Below are positions 45,241 to 59,597 of a stretch of DNA of 64,000 nt, piece after piece. Position numbers and translations under genes: made by a program. Under the pieces are notes generated by a model. It saw nothing but the letters and a program-made list of their open reading frames with translations. It was not told the DNA's origin and searched no databases. This stretch comes from Rhizophagus clarus (lineage: Eukaryota; Glomeromycota; Glomeromycetes; Glomerales; Glomeraceae). How positions within the stretch are numbered: position 1 is the first letter of the stretch; each line of letters starts with the position of its first letter. The DNA is taken from positions 248,001 through 312,000 of the forward strand of contig BLAL01000254.1 of the NCBI GenBank assembly GCA_015698045.1. Reading direction: 5' to 3'.

Positions 45241-46694
45241 CAATTAAATTTCTATGGATTAAAATGAGAAACTACTAAAAGTAAGACAAATACTCAAGAA
45301 GTAAGACAATATTAAATATATACTCATGAGAAACAGAAGTCAACGCGGAGAATTTCAAACATTCCATCCAAGTAGACTTAACGGTCATTTCAGATTTTCA
45401 GTTTTCTTTAACCGTTAATTAGTTAAAACTTGTTAAACGTTTAACTGGTTGAAGGAAAAAAAAAAAAAAAATCATGTGTCCCGATTCGATCAACAATATC
45501 AAGATCGCGAGATCATCAGATGAAATCTTTTTTCTTACAAATTATAAGAAAATTATTATATAATTAATTCATTAACCACAACAAAAAAGGAAAATTCTTT
45601 TTATCGTGAGAAAAACTTTAATCAACCCCGTAGACATCAAATAAACCAAAATTAGATATTTTTAGATGTATACTTTTACCCCTTTATTGAAAATTTATCT
45701 AAATTTGGTAAAATTTTTTATGCTTAAATTTATTAAAATATTTTAATGAAGATTAATTTAGTGAAATAAAATAAAAAAAAAAAAATTTAGAATCATTAGA
45801 ATCAAAACTTTTATGTCATAACTATGGTAAAAACGCTTTGCGTTAATGTAATTAATGACGAAATTTGAAATAAGCTTTAATCAAATCCGGTAAATTTTTT
45901 TTATTGATTATATACACTAACGATTAATAGTAATTAAAAAAAAACAAAGTCCGTGTTGACATTTGCATTTGCATTATAAAAGTTCTTTATTTACTAATAA
46001 AAATTTTTTTTTTTTTCATAATTTTGTCATATCATATGGTTTCTTTTAAAAAGAAAGATCATTTATCATAGGATGGAAACTTTCAAGAAAGAAAGAAAAA
46101 AAATATGTATATATAATAAATAAATCACGCGCATATAAAATTTATTACACATAATTGAAACGACCTAATTTGTCACAACTTTGTCACAAGAGAAACGCCA
46201 AAGGTTTATAAAAAGTTAGATTTGGTAATTTGAATTTATAATAAAAAACTCTTTTAACGAAACTTTCTTTTCTGCCATGCATTAAAATATGCATTAATAA
46301 AAAAATTTAAAATTAGCCAATTAAATGTATGATATCGACATTTAGCATGAGAAAAATTAACAATATTCGCGGGCTTATTAATGAGAACTTTGGAAACAAT
46401 TAAAACTGATGAAACTATTATCCCGAATTTTCATGTATGAATAAGGTGACTACATGAAAGAAAAATCCGAAAAAAAAGATTGTTAATCATAAAACGCGAC
46501 AAAAATCACGAACGCGTCAAATAAATAAAGATCCAATCAAATATAAATCATATGATGATCTAAGATCGCCTCTAAACCCAAAATAGTTAATTGAATCCAT
46601 TCCGCGGCAAAAATGTTACTATCGTTTTTTTTTTTTATAAAATGAATGAAACCAAGATAATAATATTATGCATTCAATCAATCAAATCAGCTGC

Positions 46695-46760
46695 GCCCAC
46701 ATTGGCCACATTGCCCACATTGCTCGCATTACCCACATTTCCCATATTGCTTATTGCCCA
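46695..46760. repeat. Minisatellite of CCCACATTG-like 9-bp units
   Basis: Seven or so imperfect copies (CCACATTGG, CCACATTGC, CCACATTGC, TCGCATTAC, CCACATTTC, CCATATTGC) in one block; GC-richer than the surroundings. Confidence 0.75.
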
Positions 46761-47037
46761 CATTTTTAAGAATGCAAAAACAACAAAGCATAAAACGGTC
46801 CCCTGATAATCTCGATTTCTCGGACACAAAGTATCCCGCAGCCGAGAGATAATTTTTTTTTTTTTTTTTTTTCTTTCTTTCTTTACATTTGCTCGGAATA
46901 ATTTTTATTATATATGTAAATTTTATTATAAATTTTACATTATTCACATTATTCTTTGTCTATTGTTAAATCAGGTTTTTTTTTCTTGTCATCATGACAC
47001 TTTTACAATGAAAGAAATAATATCAAAAAAGAAAAAG

Positions 47038-47081
<44 letters not shown>

Positions 47082-48585
47082 TCGCATATGACAATTATTA
47101 CTTGGTAATATTTTTAAGTTTGTAATTTAAAAAAAATTTTTTTTTAAAACAATGCGATTTTCCTTTTGTTTTGTTTTAGAACGGACCATTTTTTTTTTTT
47201 TTTTCTTTGAATACACTAATTATGAAATAATTTTTCCTTTGAATGAATATCTTATGATAGACACGTGTAATTACATATTTAAAAAAAAAAAATCTTTTTT
47301 TTTTTAAAAAAACAAACAATTACTTTCGAAACAATAAACATTCTAATTGAAAATTCTTGATTTTTTTTTTTTAAAAAAAGAAAACTTCTAAAAAAACCCT
47401 ATTAATTATAATTAAATAATTGAGATCTTTTATTAATAATCATAATAATCATGTAACGAGAATCATTCAATAGACAAAACCGGTAATTTCAGTACGTATT
47501 TTTCCGTCGAACACTTATTTTTTTTTTTAAAGTAATCCTTGACTCAGAGAATTTTATTAACATCAAAAAATAAAAAGGCTCCCCATTTTTTTTTTTTTCT
47601 CATTTACAAAAAGGGAGAACCGCCAGAATTAAACAGTTAAAAGAATTTCACATTATTTTGCATAATTTTACTTCATTCTTAAATAAAAAACGTGTTTTTG
47701 ATTCGAAATTGAATAATTTTAAGTTGATATGATTTGATAGAGATCTCTTTTTTTTTTTTTAAAAGAAAAAAAGATGATATTGTAGATTGGTAAAGATTTT
47801 TGACATGTTTACTTTTAAAAATTTAGATCTTATCTCTAGCAAGTTTAATAATAATAATAAAAATAAATAAATAAATAAATAAATAGAGACAAATAAATAA
47901 ATAAATTATTATATATATAAAAAAATTTTTTTTTTCTTTTTTTCTTTTTTCTTATCTTGATCCTTACGATTAAATGATTAAGAATGAATAAGTAAAAACA
48001 ATGAAACTATTATTTATCATTATACAAAAATAGAATATGAAAAGTGAAAGAAAAAAAGGAATTAATAAAAAATTCAAAATTTTCTATTTTGTCTATTTTG
48101 TTTCAGGAGAATATTCTTCGGATGTTTCGGAATTAATTTTATCAATGTTAAACAAACTGACCGCAGCAACAAAAGTATATGACGTTATAAAGTCATGACG
48201 TAGTACGGAATTACAAGAAGTAATTCGGAAGCATGCCGAACTTTATTTATAAATTCGGATCTACACCACCTAATTAGCCATTTAATCACGCCGACATAAA
48301 TCATGCGCTATAATTATAATATTTATAAGGTAAATTCTATAAAAAAAAAAAAAAAGGTCATGTTATTTGCTTTAAAAGATTTTCCTGATTCAGGATTTAT
48401 TTCGTCAACGGAATTAAAAAATTATACTAATTTAAATTGTCTTTCATTTATGATTTGTTACACTGAGAAATAAATAAATAAAATAAAATAAAAATAAAAT
48501 AAAATAAAATAAATAAATAATTATATATAATATTTTTTTTTTTTTTTTTTTTTTTCGCACAACTTATTTTCACATGTCTTACTTT

Positions 48586-48616
<31 letters not shown>

Positions 48617-50104
48617 ATCTCAAATAAAGAAATATACTGTACATATACATATATGTACAACGATACGTACATACATATTATATATATACGGTAATAATTT
48701 TATATTAATTTTTATTCGATAATAATAAAAAAAAAACCCGTGTGCATTTTATTTTAATTCGGGCTGAGTCGAAAAAAAAAAAAAAAAAAAAAAAATATCC
48801 TAAACTCGAAAAAAAAAAAAAAACCTAAAAAATTTCAAACACTTGAAAGAAAACAAAACGTTATATATCCCTAAATATTTACTAGTTCTCTATAACAAAA
48901 AAGTAATTTAATGCATAAATAAATAAATTAATAATGGAAAACACCGAACAAGAAAATTATTTTTAATTACCAACCGTCGTTCTCCCTCCCTTTCTATCTT
49001 TTATATTATCATATACTTTTTTAAGTAAAAAATGAAACTTGTCATTTTATACGTCAAAAGCAACTTTTTTAGCCAATTATCCAAATAAAGGAATTTTGAA
49101 TTTAATTGATACCAAGAAGATAAGGCTAATGAATTAAAGTTTAGTTTATCCTTTTTGTAAATCTCATAAAGAAAATCTTGTGAGCGAATCAAATTCAAAT
49201 TAATTAATTTTAAATTAAAATAAAAATGACAATGAATTACTCAAATTGATTTATATGAATGACTTTTGTTACTTATTTTTAAAAAAAAAAGGGTTAATTT
49301 TAGTTCTTTTTAATTTTCTATTTTTAAAAACATGAAACATGAAAAAAAACAATGATTTTTAACGGTGACTTCATGAGTTTGGCATTAGTCATAAAAATCA
49401 TTTATACAAATAAAATCTCATCATCAGCATCATCATCAAAAAAAAAAAAAAAAAAGCCGGTTTTTTTAAAAAAAATTTTTTGTTTAAATCCCTTATCTAC
49501 TTCATCTAAACTTTATTTATTCAGTCCAATTAATTTAAGGTTTGATACTTGATAAACTTTTTTTAAAGTTTAACACTAATGCATTTATTTATACTTTTAC
49601 TTTTAAACTACAATATGTGTTACTGTACACGAATTAGAGCAATCAATTAATAAATTTTTGGTCTCTTTTTGGTAAATTATTGGCAAAAAAAGCATCTCGT
49701 GTAACCTTCTTTCATGTATACTTTTTTAAACTGTGTAATACGCGTTTTAAACTATATACCATAAAAGGAAAGCATAATAACTATCCGATAAAAAAGAATT
49801 TAAAAAAATCCAAAGGCCTTTGTGATACCGAGTACCAAGGAAGGTCATTTTTTTCAATTTCATTGTTCTAATTGTGAACCTATAATGATTATAATGTTAT
49901 TATGTACAAGAGGAAATACGAAATGTGTATCATGTTGTCATGTTGTTTCCAACTTTATTTTCTGAATTACAATTTAACCAAAAAAAACAAAGAATCATTA
50001 TGATTTGACCCAAACGAGCTTTATAGTCCTGTTGTTTGCATTCTGCAAGATTCTATGATACTAGAAAACAACATATTTTAACAGGGGAGATTACGGAATT
50101 AATC

Positions 50105-50390
50105 CTTGTTTAAATAAATATGTTTAAATAATATGTTTAAATAATCTGAATATGTTTAAAATAGAAATATGTTTAAAGAATACGTTTAAATAAATATTTA
50201 ATAAATATGTTTAAATAAAGATGTTTAAATAAATATGGTTAAATATGCTTAAAAAGTTTAAATAAGTTTAAAGAGGTTAAAAAAGTTTGAATAAGTTTAA
50301 AAAAGTTAAAAAAGTTTGAGTAAGTTTAATTATGCGTGAATATGTTTGAATAAGTCTGAATAAGTTTAAATATGTTTAAATAATGACAAT
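50105..50390. repeat. Degenerate tandem repeat of TATGTTTAAATAA-type units
   Basis: About 20 imperfect units of 10-14 bp built on GTTTAAATA, drifting into AAGTTTAAA units in the middle of the block. No coding potential. Confidence 0.75.
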
Positions 50391-50903
50391 AATAACATTT
50401 AATAATAATTAATAATTAATAATTAATAATTAATAATAATAATAATAATAATGATATATTATTATTATTGTTGTAACTTGTAATTATCATTATTATCATT
50501 CTGTATAATCATTCTCTCTCTTCCTTTTTTTTTTTTCTCGCGACGATTAAGTTTAAAACAAGGAGTTTGCATTACATTAATTACATTTTAAAAACCTCAT
50601 GAACCAACTTTATAATGTGTTATTGATGTAAAGAAACATCTGATGACCTTTTCTTTCGCTTTGAATTAACCTTAAACTTTATTCATACATCTTTCGAAAC
50701 AAAAACCATAAAAAAAAACAAGATTGAAAACAAGATTAAAAATATCTCTTTTTTTTCTTGTGAGATCTTTAATTTACTACATTTGGTAATTTGGGATATT
50801 GATCTTTTGAAATATACTTTTTATTTATTTATTTTATTTATTTATTTTTTTTTTCAACAAGTATTCAATCCTGTTAATCCTGTTTTAATTCAATAAGGGA
50901 TTA

Positions 50904-50943
<40 letters not shown>

Positions 50944-51988
50944 TAACAGGTTTATTCTCAAACATATTCGGAATAAGGTAAACGTGTTAAATAATTTACG
51001 CGTCAGATGGAATTTAACGTCTCGAATTTTGTCGTGTGATGAAGAATTATTTTGTCTTAACGCGTTAAAAAAATTTTAAATACATTTATCACTAAATATG
51101 GTATAAAAAAAAAAATTCGTACATGGTATGTCAATGATCAATAAATGCCAACTAAGTGTTAATTGTATGCCAAGTAGATTATTACATGCCGATTCTTTTT
51201 TAAAATAGAAAATTGGCGGCCGAATAAATTGCAATGATACATACATACAGATATACAAAAGTTACAAAGGTCACAAAGGTTACAAAAGTTTTCCGAATAA
51301 ATTAAATGTTTTATATATAAATATAATAATAATAAAAATGCGGTTGAATGCTTCACAATTGACATTTATTAGGAAATTGGCTGAATTTTGCTTAATAAAA
51401 AAAAAAAAAAATAAGAAAGAAAGAAGTAAAGAATAAAAGAATTATCATCTTTTTTTAAAAAAAAATTTTTTTTTTGTTTCCATTGTTCTAATTTTAAAGT
51501 TTATTTTACAATGAATTATACGTACATGTGTATATTATAATTATTATTATTATTACATATTTTTTTTTTTTTTTTAAAAAAAAAAAGGTTCTTTTTTTTT
51601 TCAAAAAGAACACTTCATATTGACATTAGTAAAAAAAAGGTTAAATTTTTTTTTACGGTCTAATGTAATAATCATTTGGATGAAAGCTACTTTGTAAACC
51701 TTAATTGCATTCTTTCATTGGGTAAATGCATTATTATTCTTATTGTTATTATTAATTATTATTATTAATTATTATTATTATTTATTTTATTATTTTATTG
51801 AAAGAATAAATCATCCTATATGACTTATATGACGCAATTTTTGCGAACAATATATCATATTGTTATATTTCAATAAACTTTCTTCGGTTAAATTAGATTT
51901 AATAAATTTTTGTAATTGTTACTAAATTTTTTTTTTTTTTCAACTATCATTATATCAGACATGATTCTTTTCTTCTTTTTTTTTTTTC

Positions 51989-52021
<33 letters not shown>

Positions 52022-53390
52022 TCTAAAAAATTTTTTAATCAGATATATTTTTTTTTTTTTCACAGGAGGGCGGTAACAAAATAAACGCAAAAAGAAATAA
52101 AGTTTACAAATCGAAGATCATTTGATCAAAAAGAAAAAAAAAAAAAAAAAGAAAATAGGTTGACATATGATAAATAATTAGAATAAACTTTAATTTATAG
52201 TACTTCTTGTCATACGACTATTAAGCTTATCTTTAGACTTGTTTAGTTAAACTTATAATAGGTTTATTATTTAAAAAGAGTCATGTGCTTAAAAAAAGAA
52301 TTAACATTCAATGCTACTTGCGCATCTCCGCGTTTTAACTTCATGCTTAATATTACTTGATGTAGAAGACTATAAAACTAATTAAAGTAAATCATATTAA
52401 CTTTTTGTATACTCCACATAATGCATCTATCAATTTTGGGTTTGAAATAAATGCAAAATGCAATGTTCAAGTTAACCTACTTGTACATTATTATTTATAA
52501 ATTTTTTTTTTTTTTTTTACTTTTTTCGATATATATATATATTTTTTTTTTTTTGAAAGAAAAACTGGTGATTAAACTAGTTTCTTTTAATTGATGCGGA
52601 AGAAAAAAAAAAGATTTTCGAGTGTTAGACAATTCCTTTTCTTTTAAATAATAATGAATTACAAAACGTCTTTATAGAATGCGGTTAGATAATAAAAAAT
52701 AAAATAAAAGATGCAATTATTTTATTAAAATTTATTTAAGCATGATTATTCCGAGATGTATTATGGTACATATTGCATTTTTTTTTGAGAAAGAAAGAAA
52801 AAAAAAAAAATAAATAAAGAAAAAATTAAAAATTTCAAATAATCTTACATTTCTAAAGTAGTATTTGACAAGTCATTTCGCATCGTCGTACGGATTAACA
52901 AATTCATTCATTTTAATATGCGAGGTTATGTCGGATAACTAAAAAGAATTTCCAATAAAAAGTCCTTTTTTTTTTCTCTCTCGGAAAAAAGGTCATCCGG
53001 AAAATTTGTTTAATAAGTTGGTAATTTCCGGTAATAAATAGTAATAGTAATATTAATAAAAAAAAAGATCGGAAAGTCTATTAAAAATCATAAAGGATTT
53101 TTGGTAATAATTTCCAAATAAAGGTTTCCATTATTATGAGATTTTTTTAACGTGTAACCTTAAATAATAACCTTTTTATCTTATCAGTAATATATCTTTT
53201 ATATTACTGATAACAAGAAATTTATCCTGTAAAATGCTGTTGTAATGCTTGTAATGCTTGAAAATGTTTGAGAAAAAATAATATAATATCAAATATAGCA
53301 GTTATGGTAGTTTGTACAATTATTACTTAATCATTTATTTATTTATTTTTTTATTATTATAGTTATTTTAAAAATTTATTATTATTATTA

Positions 53391-53427
<37 letters not shown>

Positions 53428-56400
53428 AAACATTTATTAAGGTTTTAACGCCAGCTTCCACTTATATTCGATAAAAAAATTTTTTTTTATTATACATATC
53501 TGATATATATATATATAATATAATTTTTTTTTTTTTTTTCAAAAAAAAATTTCGTTACACCTGTGTGTTAAAATTGATCTGATAATTGATACTCAAAGAT
53601 AACTAACATCATAAGTAAATAATTTAAATGAAAGTTGGCGCATGTAAATAAATGCAAACAAACATTAATTATATAAATAAGAACCATAAGGTTTTAACTT
53701 TTTCGAAAAAACAAAGTTCGGTTTTTTTGTAAAATAACCGTATATATTTTTTTGAGGAAAATTTCACAGGCAAGAAAAAAAAACACCGCATACATATTTA
53801 TATTATTATTCATGATTTATTTTAGGGTAACCCCACAAACAATTAACATATTTATATATGTAATGTAACGATTGTAACGTGATGTTATGAATTTATATAA
53901 TAAAAAAAAAAAATTTTCTTTTTTTTTTTTTATATATTATCACCTTTTGCATATTTGGAGCTGCATGGCAAACAAATAATCATATCTACTTTCTTGCGAA
54001 TTAAAAGTGAATTAAGAGAATAACATTTAGTAACACTTATAACGTAATGAAATGTGGCTTTTCTGATGCCGTCTAATGTTGTTAAATGTTGTTAAATGTT
54101 GATTATGATGTTGATGTCACGATTGTCACGTTGGAAGATTCATTGTCACCAACCATCATCATCGTCACAGTGCTTTCATGTAATGAGGCTAAATTTTGTG
54201 AAAGTGCATGATTTCTCGAGAGAAAAAAAAAAAAAAAAAAAAAAAAATCAAACCTTTTCGTTAAGAAAATTAAATGCATAATGAAAGGTTAAGAATTTAA
54301 ATAATTAAGTTTTTCCATCCTTTCAACAATTTACCATAATATATTCTCTTGCGTTACATTTGTGTCACAAAAATAAAAAAGTATTTATCAATTAATTAAT
54401 TTTTATTCCCTTTTTTTTACATTGAATGTTAAAAATGGAAATGAATGAATGATTAAAATGATGTCTGTGCCATAAAAAATATGTATTCAATTTTGTATAA
54501 TCTTGTACTTATTATTCATTCATTATAAAAGTAAAATATTATAATACTTGAGTGATTTATTTAATTTAATCCCCTTACATATTATAAACAATCATTTTGC
54601 ATCGAAAGATTAGCTTCGTGAAGATTACAAGATTACATTTGCATCAAAAAGATTGCATCTAAAGGAATTATACAATATATTAATTATTATGTATATTCTT
54701 TTTGTTTTTTTTTTTTTAAAAAAAAAACATTGTTTATGTCTTCCATATTTTGTTATACCATTAAAAAGTTCATACGTCAAATTATGTTTCTCCTTTTGCA
54801 CGAGTAAATACTTGATTGTAACACTAAAAGGGATCATAATAAAAAAAAATGATTATTATCTAAACTTGGAAATAAAGTTTTTTTTTTTTTGACATTTTCA
54901 ATTATATCATTATAATAGTTCTATAAATGGATTGAGTTTAAAAAAAGACCATTCAATAGAAACCTTTTAGGAAAAAGGTAACCTTTTGTACGACAGTTTC
55001 ATCTTTTTCGTATATAAAAAAAAAAAAATGTTCTTACTGCGGATTTACGGATTCAAATCATATCTCCTTATTATAAATAAGGTTAGTTTTTTTATTATTA
55101 TTATTATTATTTTTTTTTTTAAAAAAAAAAAATTTTTTAATATAAAATTTAAATTGTCGTACAATAATTTATTTTTTCTTATTCCTAATATAGAATTATA
55201 ATTAAAATATGTTATGTACGTATTTTGTGTATTTTTTATAATTTTTTTTTTTTTTTTTTTTTCCTTTTAAGAAAATTCTTGGTTAAGGGAAAACCGAAAA
55301 AAAAAAATCAATTTTGGAAGATCAATATAACAAATAGACTAAATAGACTTTAAATAAGAGATAATCGGGAAGTGAAATTAAACTACGAGACAATCAATAA
55401 ACGTGTTTTTTCTCAATAAACAGTTTTTCGCTAATGTCCGTATATCCCTGTATATTATTTAATATATTTATACAAAAAAAAAAAAGTATATTACCTCATA
55501 ATCTTATTACTCATTACTCATAAGCTTTTCTTATAAAGGAACAATATAAAATTAACAACCATATTCTCTTCTCCGCCATTCAAAATTAAAAATCCGATAA
55601 TTTTATTTTATGACGTTTATCCAAAAAAAAGTTATTTTTATTTTAAATGAATTTAATGAATTTATTAAAAAAAAATACTAATTTCCGGTATTACAAAATT
55701 AGGCAATTTTTTTCGTAGTTCTCCCTCCGGGTACCTTTACTTTAAATAAAACCAAATACGCACACAAAAAAAAAAAAAAAAAATTAATTTGAAAATCGTT
55801 AAAAAAAAAAAAAAAATACACAATCTGCAAATAAGCCAAATAAAACCCGAATAAAAAAATTTTTTTTTTTTTTTATACATATACATATATTAAACAAATA
55901 TGTATATGTATATTGTATATATGTTCTTTTTTTTGACGTTTTCTTTGAACCCGCAGTTAATTTAATTTAATTTTGAACCAAATAAAGTAGATTAATAATA
56001 AAAATTAACATCTGACCAAATTGTAAACAATATGAAAATGATATCATAAAAAAAAAAAAGAATCCGGAATCCGTTATCCTTGTAGATGAATGTAAGCTGG
56101 TTATGGTAACAAACGTCGTCACTTGGTTGATTTAAAAATTGTGCTAACACTCAAATACTTTATGATAGATAGTAAAACTCGGTTAATAGTTGTAATACCA
56201 CAAAGGTTACCGTAGAACAAGCTTAGAATAAAATTAAATTAAAATGCTGCATATCTAATGTATAATGTATAATATATTTTTTTATATATATATATTATTT
56301 TTAGTTTGATGTGTAATATTTACATTACATATTCATTATAAATTTATTATAAATTTTGTATTAACACGTAATAAATACGAGATACTATTGTTTATACACT

Positions 56401-57100
56401 GTCTCTAAACTATACATAATAGACTATATGTAGTGTAGATTAAAAAGTATAAATACGTGTACTTTAAGCTTCATAAAAAAAAAAATTTTTTTGACTTGTA
56501 TAACGGAAACAAACAAAACTCCCCTGTTTTCTTTAGTATTTTTTTTTATATATATATAATCAACTTAAAAAAAAAAAAAAAAAAAAAAAACTCTAAAAAA
56601 GTTTATTATAATTACGCCAACAAAAAAGAAAAAACTTCTATTTGCCCATTCTTACTTCCCCCCTTCTTTTTTTTTATTTTTTTTTTTTTATATTGTAAAA
56701 AAAATCATTAAAAAACATCCTTTTCAAACCTGCTGCCCCTCAGAAAATTTTTTTTTTTTTTTTTTTTTTCAAAAAAAATTTTTTTTTCTCATAATATATA
56801 TATACACGCACTTTTTCAAACTTTTTTTTTTTATATTTTTTTTTTTGAAATACTTTTTTTTTCGTCGTTTAACTCGTTTAACAAAGTAAAAAGTTGTGTT
56901 GGGTCATTGACTGATCAAATACAAGTTTTTTTCTCGAAAAAAAAAAAAAGTATTATAATAATATTCATAATAATAGAAATAGAATTTTATATACACATAT
57001 AATACAAAAAAAAATATCAACCTTCGACAAAAATAATAAACCATTTACAAAAAAAAAAAAGTCTTTGGTATATATATTAGATTGATTAGAGGATTCGCAA

Positions 57101-57657
57101 GTGCAATTTCACTTTTTACAACACAACATATACACCATATACCAATCACAAACAACAGCAACAACAAGAATTTACAACCTCAACATTTAAAACTTTGATA
57201 GAAAGAAACACAAAAAAAAAGCACCTTTTCGTGGTCCAACTGATTTTTTCTTTTGGTGAGTATTTTTTTTATTCTAAAAATTTTTTTATATTATATTATT
57301 GTTAGTTAGGTTAGATATGTTCGTCAATATTTTGTAAAATTATTCAGTACTCCTTCGTACTGTACCAAAGAAATTAATTCTTCATGGCACAGTATGAAGA
57401 CTTTCATTGGTCATACTTTCGGGTATATTGTATTCTACTCGGAAATTTTATCGATAACCTTTTTTTTTTTTTTTTTTTTTTAACCATCAATATTTTCACG
57501 TGCATCATATGATTTATTTTTTTTTAGCTTATAAAGCTTATTTATTGACCATCACTAACTCTATTTTTTTCTCACCACCTTTTTGTTTTTTAATAGAAAA
57601 AAAAAAAAAAAATTTAATATATAATATATATATTTTTTATACAATAACATTACAAAA
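57101..57657 (+). promoter_or_regulatory. Probable 5' leader of the WOPR gene, with possible leader intron
   Basis: 57110-57230 is CAA/ACA-rich, like a fungal 5' UTR. GGTGAGTAT at about 57256 is a good splice donor, and TTTTTTAATAG at about 57583-57593 a plausible acceptor, leaving a short A-rich leader before the ATG at 57658. The intron is inferred from signals only. Confidence 0.4.
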
Positions 57658-58797
57658 ATGGAAACATATCACGGTTACGTTAAAACACCACAAGATGCCA
57701 TCTTACTTTTTGAGGCTTGTCGCGTAGGATTTTTATCCCGTATACAACGTAGACTAAGTGAAAAGGAAAGATCATCTATTCGTTCGGGTTCAGTCTTTGT
57801 TTGGGATGAACGTGAAGCTGGAATGAGACGTTGGACTGATGGCAAAAGTTGGTCTGCAAGTCGTGTTAGCGGTAGTTTTTTAACCTATAGAGAATTGGAA
57901 TCAAAACGAAAATCAAATTCTCGTGGAAGTAATAACCCTCATGATTTATCAAGTGAAGACACAGATTCAAGTGAATCTTATCATTCCGCTACCAAAAAAT
58001 CTATAACTTCAGCCACCGAACAATGCAGATATAAGCATGGAGGTCTCGTTAAACAATCTTTTAGTATAACGACAACTGCTCATCAAAAATTACACTTAAT
58101 ATGTTATTATACTAAAGCCGATGTTATCAGTGAAAAATTACAAATTCCCATGAATGATGAGAAACTTAAAAGTATTATAATCCCTAAGGGTATGTATCCG
58201 GAAACATCAAATGTCGACGGTGTACCGCAACATGTTCATCACTATGCTGGAGGTGCTACTCATCATCACAATCATCATCATCATCATCATCATACCCATA
58301 GTTATGGTGGTGATGGTGTTGGTGTCGATAGATCTCTTTCACCAAATCCATATTGGCAATTACAACAATCTCATCATCCTCAATTTGATTCGAATTCTGC
58401 ATGTTCAACTCCATCAATTTCATCTTCACCTTCAACGACGGAGGAGGATTATCCAAATTTTAGTTCTCGTAATTATTTACATTATCATAATGGTTCAAGT
58501 ACCGCGTCATTACCGTTATATCCTCCTGCAAATTTCATTCAACCGTCAAATTCTGAAAATAACTCAAGTGGTTTCGGTAATGGTTCACAACCTATTAATA
58601 TTCCAAATCCTTCATCAAGATTCACTTTCCCACCAACTCAGCAATTACCTTTTCCGGCTTCTTATCCTCCTCAAAATTCATCATCTGTTTCAAATGGTCA
58701 ACAATTACCGCCACAAGATATTCCATGGGAAAAGATTAGAAATACCGAAGATCAACGACAGTTGGAAGCGATCTATACCAACTTAAAACTTTTTTAA
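57658..58797 (+). CDS. Gti1/Pac2 (WOPR) family transcription factor, 379 aa
   Basis: Single uninterrupted exon. The N-terminus carries the WOPR signature: METYHGYVKTPQDAILLFEA, an RSGSVFVWDEREAGMRRWTD block and WSASRVSGSFLTYRE (residues about 1-82). After a Ser-rich linker comes the second conserved part, GGLVKQSFSI with KLHLICYYTKADV (about residues 122-165). WOPR proteins (Wor1, Ryp1, Pac2, Gti1, Sge1) bind DNA through these two lobes and switch morphological or host-associated programmes in fungi; that is family knowledge. The C-terminal half is low-complexity: a His-rich run near residues 200-212, then Ser/Pro/Gln/Asn-rich sequence, probably an activation region. Length is normal for the family. 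The only clearly intact non-transposon gene in the window. Confidence 0.95.
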   Translation: METYHGYVKTPQDAILLFEACRVGFLSRIQRRLSEKERSSIRSGSVFVWDEREAGMRRWTDGKSWSASRVSGSFLTYRELESKRKSNSRGSNNPHDLSSEDTDSSESYHSATKKSITSATEQCRYKHGGLVKQSFSITTTAHQKLHLICYYTKADVISEKLQIPMNDEKLKSIIIPKGMYPETSNVDGVPQHVHHYAGGATHHHNHHHHHHHTHSYGGDGVGVDRSLSPNPYWQLQQSHHPQFDSNSACSTPSISSSPSTTEEDYPNFSSRNYLHYHNGSSTASLPLYPPANFIQPSNSENNSSGFGNGSQPINIPNPSSRFTFPPTQQLPFPASYPPQNSSSVSNGQQLPPQDIPWEKIRNTEDQRQLEAIYTNLKLF

Positions 58798-59561
58798 TTA
58801 TATAATTTTAGGAAGGATAAAAAAATCTTAAATCTTGGGGGATGATGGTTATTAATAATATTTTTTTTTTTTTTCTTCTAATATACTTATTTTATTTGAA
58901 ATGTAGTATCAATATTTGAGATAGTTTTTTCTATTTCTTTTACATTTTTTTTTTTTTTTTTTCGCATTTTTAGTATTTAGTATATATTTTTAATAAGTTT
59001 TATGGCGTTTCTTTTTCGTTTTGGGAAAAATTTTATGAAGTCTTGGACCGGTTCCGTTACTTCAGTCTTATGATGATTAATTGCGGACGGGTTATTTTAA
59101 TTACTTACTGGCTTTTTTTTATATATATAACGTATATATATAAAATTCATTTGTATTACATTAATTTCTCGCCTCTTCACTATATTATTACTGCTCACCC
59201 GTAACAATAATTTTTCGTCATTAATACCTCTTTAGTTTCTTCATCTAAATGGACAATATCTTAATTTGGTTTTACGGTTTTTTACGTTTTGCTTTTTCTC
59301 TGGTTTTTTTTTTATTGTACTTGTGTGTAACAACACGTTTATATATACGTTATAATGTACAGAAAATATTCATAGACAAATTTTATTAGACTTTTAGCAT
59401 ATACAAATAGATTTTTATATAAACAACGAAGTTTAGAAATTTATTCTTTTTTTTGCATATATATATATATTATATTTTTTCTTTTTTCGTGAATTTATAT
59501 TGTTAGACTTTAATTAGAAATATTTTTTTTTGTGTTTCTTTCTTCATTATCTCTTTTTTTT

Positions 59562-59597
<36 letters not shown>

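Larger units (their letters stand above)
45241..57100. other. About 12 kb of homopolymer-rich DNA without recognisable genes, upstream of the WOPR gene
   Basis: Dominated by A and T runs (one of about 40 T at 47040-47079) and microsatellites: ATT/AAT near 50396-50460 and 53385-53425, and an AT repeat at 50906-50940. Frames here are short and made of Lys/Phe/Ile/Asn. Five 9-mers TTAAAGTTT or its complement lie in it (45613, 49134, 49563, 51494, 52185). It may be an extended regulatory region of the WOPR gene; introns or non-coding transcripts cannot be excluded. Confidence 0.5.

Noticed and set aside
58211..58786. 191-codon frame overlapping the WOPR gene
   Set aside because: Plus-one shadow of the low-complexity C-terminus.
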